Shown here: in pieces, positions 7,025 to 8,291 of the stretch
Numbering within the stretch: position 1 is the stretch's first letter
Layout: each line of letters starts with the position of its first letter
DNA from: Roseovarius sp.
Lineage (GTDB): Bacteria > Pseudomonadota > Alphaproteobacteria > Rhodobacterales > Rhodobacteraceae
Assembly (NCBI GenBank): GCA_023260815.1
Contig: JALQUE010000240.1
Location: forward strand, 1-8,291
Length of the DNA: 8,291 nucleotides
Direction of reading: 5' to 3'
The notes under the pieces: model-generated
The model's input: only the letters and a program-made list of their open reading frames with translations
Told to the model about the DNA's origin: nothing
Databases searched by the model: none
Made by a program: the position numbers and the translations under genes

Positions 7025-7102
7025 ATCACCTGAAGTGTTTTCGCGGTATTCACCGAAAACGTGGCCCTGCAGAGTTGCTGCTCTGCAGGGCCTTTCCTTT
7101 TC
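7025..7102 (+). ncRNA. Putative antitoxin RNA 1 (about 77 nt)
   Basis: The RNA is defined by the conserved promoter-like element upstream and the hairpin plus T-rich tail downstream. Both ends are estimates. It is unlikely to be coding, because the equivalent region of copy 2 differs by indels that break frame. Its 7029-7054 segment is a near copy of 7178-7208, the strand complementary to the start of peptide gene 1. The shared blocks are CCTGAAGTG, TCGC and GG(T/C)ATTCACC. A further TGATGGCATCACCTG (7018-7032) resembles 7195-7210. A hairpin GTTTTCG-N10-CGAAAAC (7037-7060) precedes the terminator. It could therefore pair in two places with its convergent mRNA: at the translation-initiation region and at the shared terminator. 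Expression is untested. Confidence 0.55.
7063..7102. terminator. Bidirectional terminator 1 with perfect 12-bp stem
   Basis: GGCCCTGCAGAG (7063-7074) and CTCTGCAGGGCC (7081-7092) are perfect reverse complements around loop TTGCTG. On the plus strand the tail is TTTCCTTTTC (7093-7102). On the minus strand the hairpin is followed by ACGTTTTCGG. It lies between the convergent short RNA and peptide gene, so it can end both and gives them complementary 3' ends. Confidence 0.75.
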
Positions 7103-7111
7103 AAGGGCGGT

Positions 7112-7207
7112 TCACCCTATCCAAAGGCGGATGATCGCGGCCAGCAGCGTTGCCGCCGCGATCAGAACCATCCATTTCCTGAAGTGATGTTCGCTGATGG
7201 CATTCAC
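7112..7207 (-). CDS. Putative small membrane peptide 1 (candidate type I toxin), 31 aa
   Basis: Not a recognised family. From GTG 7207-7205 the frame has 31 codons: a polar N-terminus (AISEHH), basic FRKW, then a hydrophobic run of about 18 residues (VLIAAATLLAAIIRLWIG) that could enter a membrane. It aligns without gaps to the frame at 7445-7540. From codon 9 on, differences are mostly synonymous (Arg AGG/CGC, Val GTT/GTG, two Ala GCG/GCA) or conservative (Ile/Leu, Thr/Ser, Ala/Val), and the stop is kept as TGA versus TAA. That pattern indicates a translated frame. The start is uncertain: GTG has only GGAAG close by, while an in-frame ATG at 7171-7169 would give a 19-residue peptide. A toxin role is inferred from the converging RNA. 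Confidence 0.55.
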   Translation of the reverse strand: MNAISEHHFRKWMVLIAAATLLAAIIRLWIG

Positions 7208-7216
7208 CTGCTTCCA

Positions 7217-7232
7217 CTGCGAAGGCTCGCAG
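7217..7232 (-). promoter_or_regulatory. Leader hairpin of peptide gene 1
   Basis: CTGCGA (7217-7222) and TCGCAG (7227-7232) form a 6-bp stem with a 4-nt loop, just upstream of the translation-initiation region of the minus-strand frame. In copy 2 the fifth base pair is A-T instead of G-C, with both sides changed, and the loop differs. This is a compensatory change that supports a real RNA structure. Confidence 0.55.
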
Positions 7233-7323
7233 CCTCATTAGGGGGACCACAGGCGGGTGAAGGAAGGCTTAATGCATCCGTTTCGATCAAGATGGGCGGG
7301 TTAACCACGAACGCGCAGGAGGG

Positions 7324-7352
7324 TTTACTTTTTGGCAAGGTTTGCGCATGAT
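7324..7352 (+). promoter_or_regulatory. Candidate promoter of short RNA 2
   Basis: TTTACT (7324-7329) and CATGAT (7347-7352) with a 17-nt spacer, identical in elements and spacing to copy 1. The implied start is near 7359. Confidence 0.45.
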
Positions 7353-7358
7353 ACTGGT

Positions 7359-7435
7359 CATGCGGAAAGACTTTCGGATCATCACCGAAAACGTGGCCCT
7401 GCAGAGCGGTAACTCTGCAGGGCCTTTCCTTTTTC
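7359..7435 (+). ncRNA. Putative antitoxin RNA 2 (about 77 nt)
   Basis: Counterpart of the RNA in copy 1, with estimated ends. Segment 7361-7386 is a near copy of 7510-7541, the complement of the start of peptide gene 2. TGCGGAAAG is identical in both, followed by CTTTC(G/A)GATC, an optional T, and ATCACC. The matched sequence differs from that of copy 1, so the RNA fits its own partner. A hairpin TTTCGG-ATCATCA-CCGAAA (7372-7390) precedes the terminator hairpin. The pairing region covers the ribosome-binding site of the peptide gene, so blocking of translation is the likely mode of action. Confidence 0.55.
7395..7435. terminator. Bidirectional terminator 2 with perfect 12-bp stem
   Basis: The same stem as copy 1, GGCCCTGCAGAG (7395-7406) and CTCTGCAGGGCC (7413-7424), but with loop CGGTAA. 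The plus-strand tail is TTTCCTTTTTC (7425-7435). Stem identity with a fully different loop suggests that the loop may set specificity between copies. Confidence 0.75.
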
Positions 7436-7444
7436 AAGGGTGGT

Positions 7445-7540
7445 TTACCCTGTCCAAAGGCGGATGATCGCGACCAGCAGCGAGCCTGCTGCAAGCCACA
7501 CCATCCATTTGCGGAAAGTGGTTTCTTTCAGATCTATCAC
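7445..7540 (-). CDS. Putative small membrane peptide 2 (candidate type I toxin), 31 aa
   Basis: Gap-free paralogue of the frame at 7112-7207. From GTG 7540-7538 it reads a charged N-terminus (IDLKETT), the conserved FRKWMV, and a hydrophobic segment ending LLVAIIRLWTG, then TAA. A perfect anti-16S match AAGGAGGTGAT (minus strand, 7546-7536) overlaps the GTG. The strong site may therefore serve a start further in, such as the in-frame CTG at 7531-7529, 8 nt after AGGAGG. The conserved ATG at 7504-7502 would give 19 residues but is about 35 nt from that site. The frame is also open upstream without an ATG nearby. Function is inferred only from the module's arrangement. Confidence 0.58.
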   Translation of the reverse strand: MIDLKETTFRKWMVWLAAGSLLVAIIRLWTG

Positions 7541-7546
7541 CTCCTT
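7536..7546 (-). promoter_or_regulatory. Perfect Shine-Dalgarno sequence of peptide gene 2
   Basis: AAGGAGGTGAT read on the minus strand complements the 3' end of alphaproteobacterial 16S rRNA over its full length. The copy 1 equivalent is AAGCAGGTGAA, one change weaker in the core. The short RNA's ATCACC block would pair across this site. Confidence 0.6.
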
Positions 7547-7549
7547 CCA

Positions 7550-7577
7550 CTGCAACGGATTGCAGCCCCTGCAGTGG
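7550..7577 (-). promoter_or_regulatory. Leader hairpin of peptide gene 2
   Basis: CTGCAA (7550-7555) and TTGCAG (7560-7565) form the same 6-bp stem as copy 1 with a compensated pair. An alternative longer pairing exists between CCACTGCA (7547-7554) and TGCAGTGG (7570-7577). Both sit immediately upstream of the Shine-Dalgarno sequence and could affect its access. Confidence 0.5.
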
Positions 7578-7635
7578 ACGCCACCAAGGTGAAGGAAAGG
7601 TAAATTTTGCAGATGGCCGGCGGCTGTTCTTGCGG

Positions 7636-8291
7636 TCAGGCGACCATCGCCTCGGCCTTCTTGAGATCGACCGAGACAAGCTGGCTGACGCCCTGTTCGG
7701 CCATCGTCACGCCAAAGAGGCGGTCCATGCGGCTCATGGTGACGGCGTGGTGGGTGATGATGAGAAAGCGGGTTTCGGTGCGGCGGCACATTTCATCCAG
7801 CAGATCGCAGAACCGGCCGACATTGGCATCGTCAAGCGGGGCGTCGACCTCGTCCAGCACGCAGATCGGGGCGGGGTTTGCAAGGAACACCGCGAAGATC
7901 AGCGCCAGCGCCGTGAGGGTCTGTTCGCCCCCCGACAGAAGCGAGAGGGTGGCCAGTTTCTTGCCCGGAGGCTGGCACATGATTTCAAGGCCGGCATCCA
8001 GCGGGTCATCGCTTTCGACCATCACCAGATTCGCCTCTCCGCCACCGAAGAGATGGGTGAACAGCATGGAAAAGTTGGAGTTGACCTGTTCGAACGCGGT
8101 CAGCAGGCGTTCGCGCCCTTCGCGGTTGAGACCGGCGATACCATTGCGCAATTCGCGGATCGCCTGTTCGAGATCCTCTTTTTCGGAGACGAGCGTGTCG
8201 TGTTCGTCCTGCACCTCGCGGGCATCTTCCTCGGCGCGCAGGTTGACGGCGCCAAGCGCGTCGCGCTGACGTTTGAGGCGATTCACATCGG
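7636..8291 (-). CDS. smc: Chromosome segregation protein SMC, C-terminal part (5' end cut by window)
   Basis: 217 residues of the C-terminal end of SMC are visible, ending at TGA 7638-7636. The frame runs out of the window, so the N-terminal ATPase half, hinge and most of the coiled coil are missing. In order there is the end of the coiled coil (LGAVNLRAEED), the ABC signature LLSGGEQTLTALALIF (about residues 118-133 of the visible part), Walker B with the catalytic acidic residues in CVLDEVDAPLDD (about 144-155), and the switch region LIITHHAVTMSRMDRLFGVTM. SMC dimers with ScpA/ScpB condense and separate chromosomes in an ATP-dependent way. No frameshift is seen. The codon at 8286-8284 is GTG but is internal. 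The repeat modules begin about 25 bp after the stop, and no clear terminator for smc was found. Confidence 0.96.
   Translation of the reverse strand, partial: DVNRLKRQRDALGAVNLRAEEDAREVQDEHDTLVSEKEDLEQAIRELRNGIAGLNREGRERLLTAFEQVNSNFSMLFTHLFGGGEANLVMVESDDPLDAGLEIMCQPPGKKLATLSLLSGGEQTLTALALIFAVFLANPAPICVLDEVDAPLDDANVGRFCDLLDEMCRRTETRFLIITHHAVTMSRMDRLFGVTMAEQGVSQLVSVDLKKAEAMVA

Larger units (their letters stand above)
6963..7275. repeat. Tandem module copy 1 (putative type I toxin-antitoxin unit)
   Basis: First of two diverged direct repeats, offset about 334 bp. Shared blocks run in order along the plus strand: GGTTAACCACG, a GC-rich stretch, TTTACTTTTTGGCAAGGTTT, CACCGAAAACGT, the 12-bp-stem hairpin, TTTCCTTTT, the 31-codon minus-strand frame, a leader hairpin, and GGTGAAGGAA. 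The most divergent parts are the short-RNA body, the hairpin loops and the peptide N-terminus, all parts that would set partner specificity. Confidence 0.85.
7297..7611. repeat. Tandem module copy 2 (putative type I toxin-antitoxin unit)
   Basis: Second copy of the module at 6963-7275, with the same element order and strands. It ends about 25 bp from the smc stop codon. The GGTTAACC block is at 7299-7306 and the GGTGAAGGAA block at 7589-7598. Divergence from copy 1 is concentrated in the short-RNA body, the terminator loop and the peptide N-terminus. Confidence 0.85.

Noticed and set aside
6870..7187. 105-codon plus-strand frame running into module 1
   Set aside because: The matching region of copy 2 differs by a net 2-nt indel, which breaks this frame, and it crosses a strong terminator hairpin. 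The conserved coding pattern is on the minus strand.
7204..7494. 96-codon minus-strand frame spanning both modules
   Set aside because: It runs through the terminator of copy 2 in a different frame from the paired small peptides and shows no family motif or conservation between copies.
6963..7611. CRISPR array or insertion-sequence remnant
   Set aside because: There are only two units of about 315 bp, with no short regular repeats and spacers, no transposase fragment, no terminal inverted repeats and no target-site duplication.
2117..8291. tRNA or rRNA genes
   Set aside because: No cloverleaf-like intergenic segment or rRNA-like sequence was seen, and the gaps are short or explained by the modules.

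Overview
The window is high-GC DNA with long, tightly packed reading frames. It is most likely chromosomal DNA of an alphaproteobacterium of the Rhodobacteraceae type. The grounds are the adjacent cobC-cobD pair with a DUF1636 gene, a small receiver protein of a kind I associate with Rhodobacterales, a canonical CtrA box (TTAA-N7-TTAA), and an alphaproteobacterial-looking SMC C-terminus. The genus cannot be assigned from sequence reading alone.

Layout. 1-713 (-): a membrane-anchored GGDEF diguanylate cyclase, cut at the window edge. 714-904: divergent intergenic region with several palindromes. 905-2116 (+): an alpha/beta hydrolase fused to an OsmC domain. 2155-2517 (-): a 120-residue stand-alone receiver domain. 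2518-2686: divergent region with a near-perfect CtrA box. 2687-4958 (+): a tight operon of a DUF1636 cysteine-motif protein, cobC (threonine-phosphate decarboxylase) and cobD/cbiB (adenosylcobinamide-phosphate synthase). CobC makes the aminopropanol phosphate that CobD attaches to cobyric acid. 5051-6220 (+): an exported MltB-like lytic transglycosylase with a C-terminal peptidoglycan-binding domain. 6231-6851 (-): a lipoprotein with a possible transglutaminase-like Cys-His-Asp triad. 7636-8291 (-): the C-terminal part of SMC.

The most striking part is the stretch of about 780 bases between the lipoprotein gene and smc. It holds two tandem, diverged copies of a module of about 315 bp (6963-7275 and 7297-7611). 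Each module has a 31-codon membrane-peptide reading frame on the minus strand. Facing it on the plus strand is a conserved promoter-like element that should drive a short RNA of about 77 nt. The two units converge on a perfect 12-bp-stem hairpin that can end transcription both ways. Each short RNA carries a near copy of the antisense of its own peptide's translation-initiation region. The two copies have changed together, so RNA 1 matches peptide gene 1 and RNA 2 matches peptide gene 2. A 5'-leader hairpin next to the ribosome-binding site shows a compensatory base-pair change between copies. This is the logic of a par/Fst-type I toxin-antitoxin locus, with a peptide I do not recognise. I infer a duplicated, probably undescribed type I toxin-antitoxin family. 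Toxicity and expression are not shown by the sequence.
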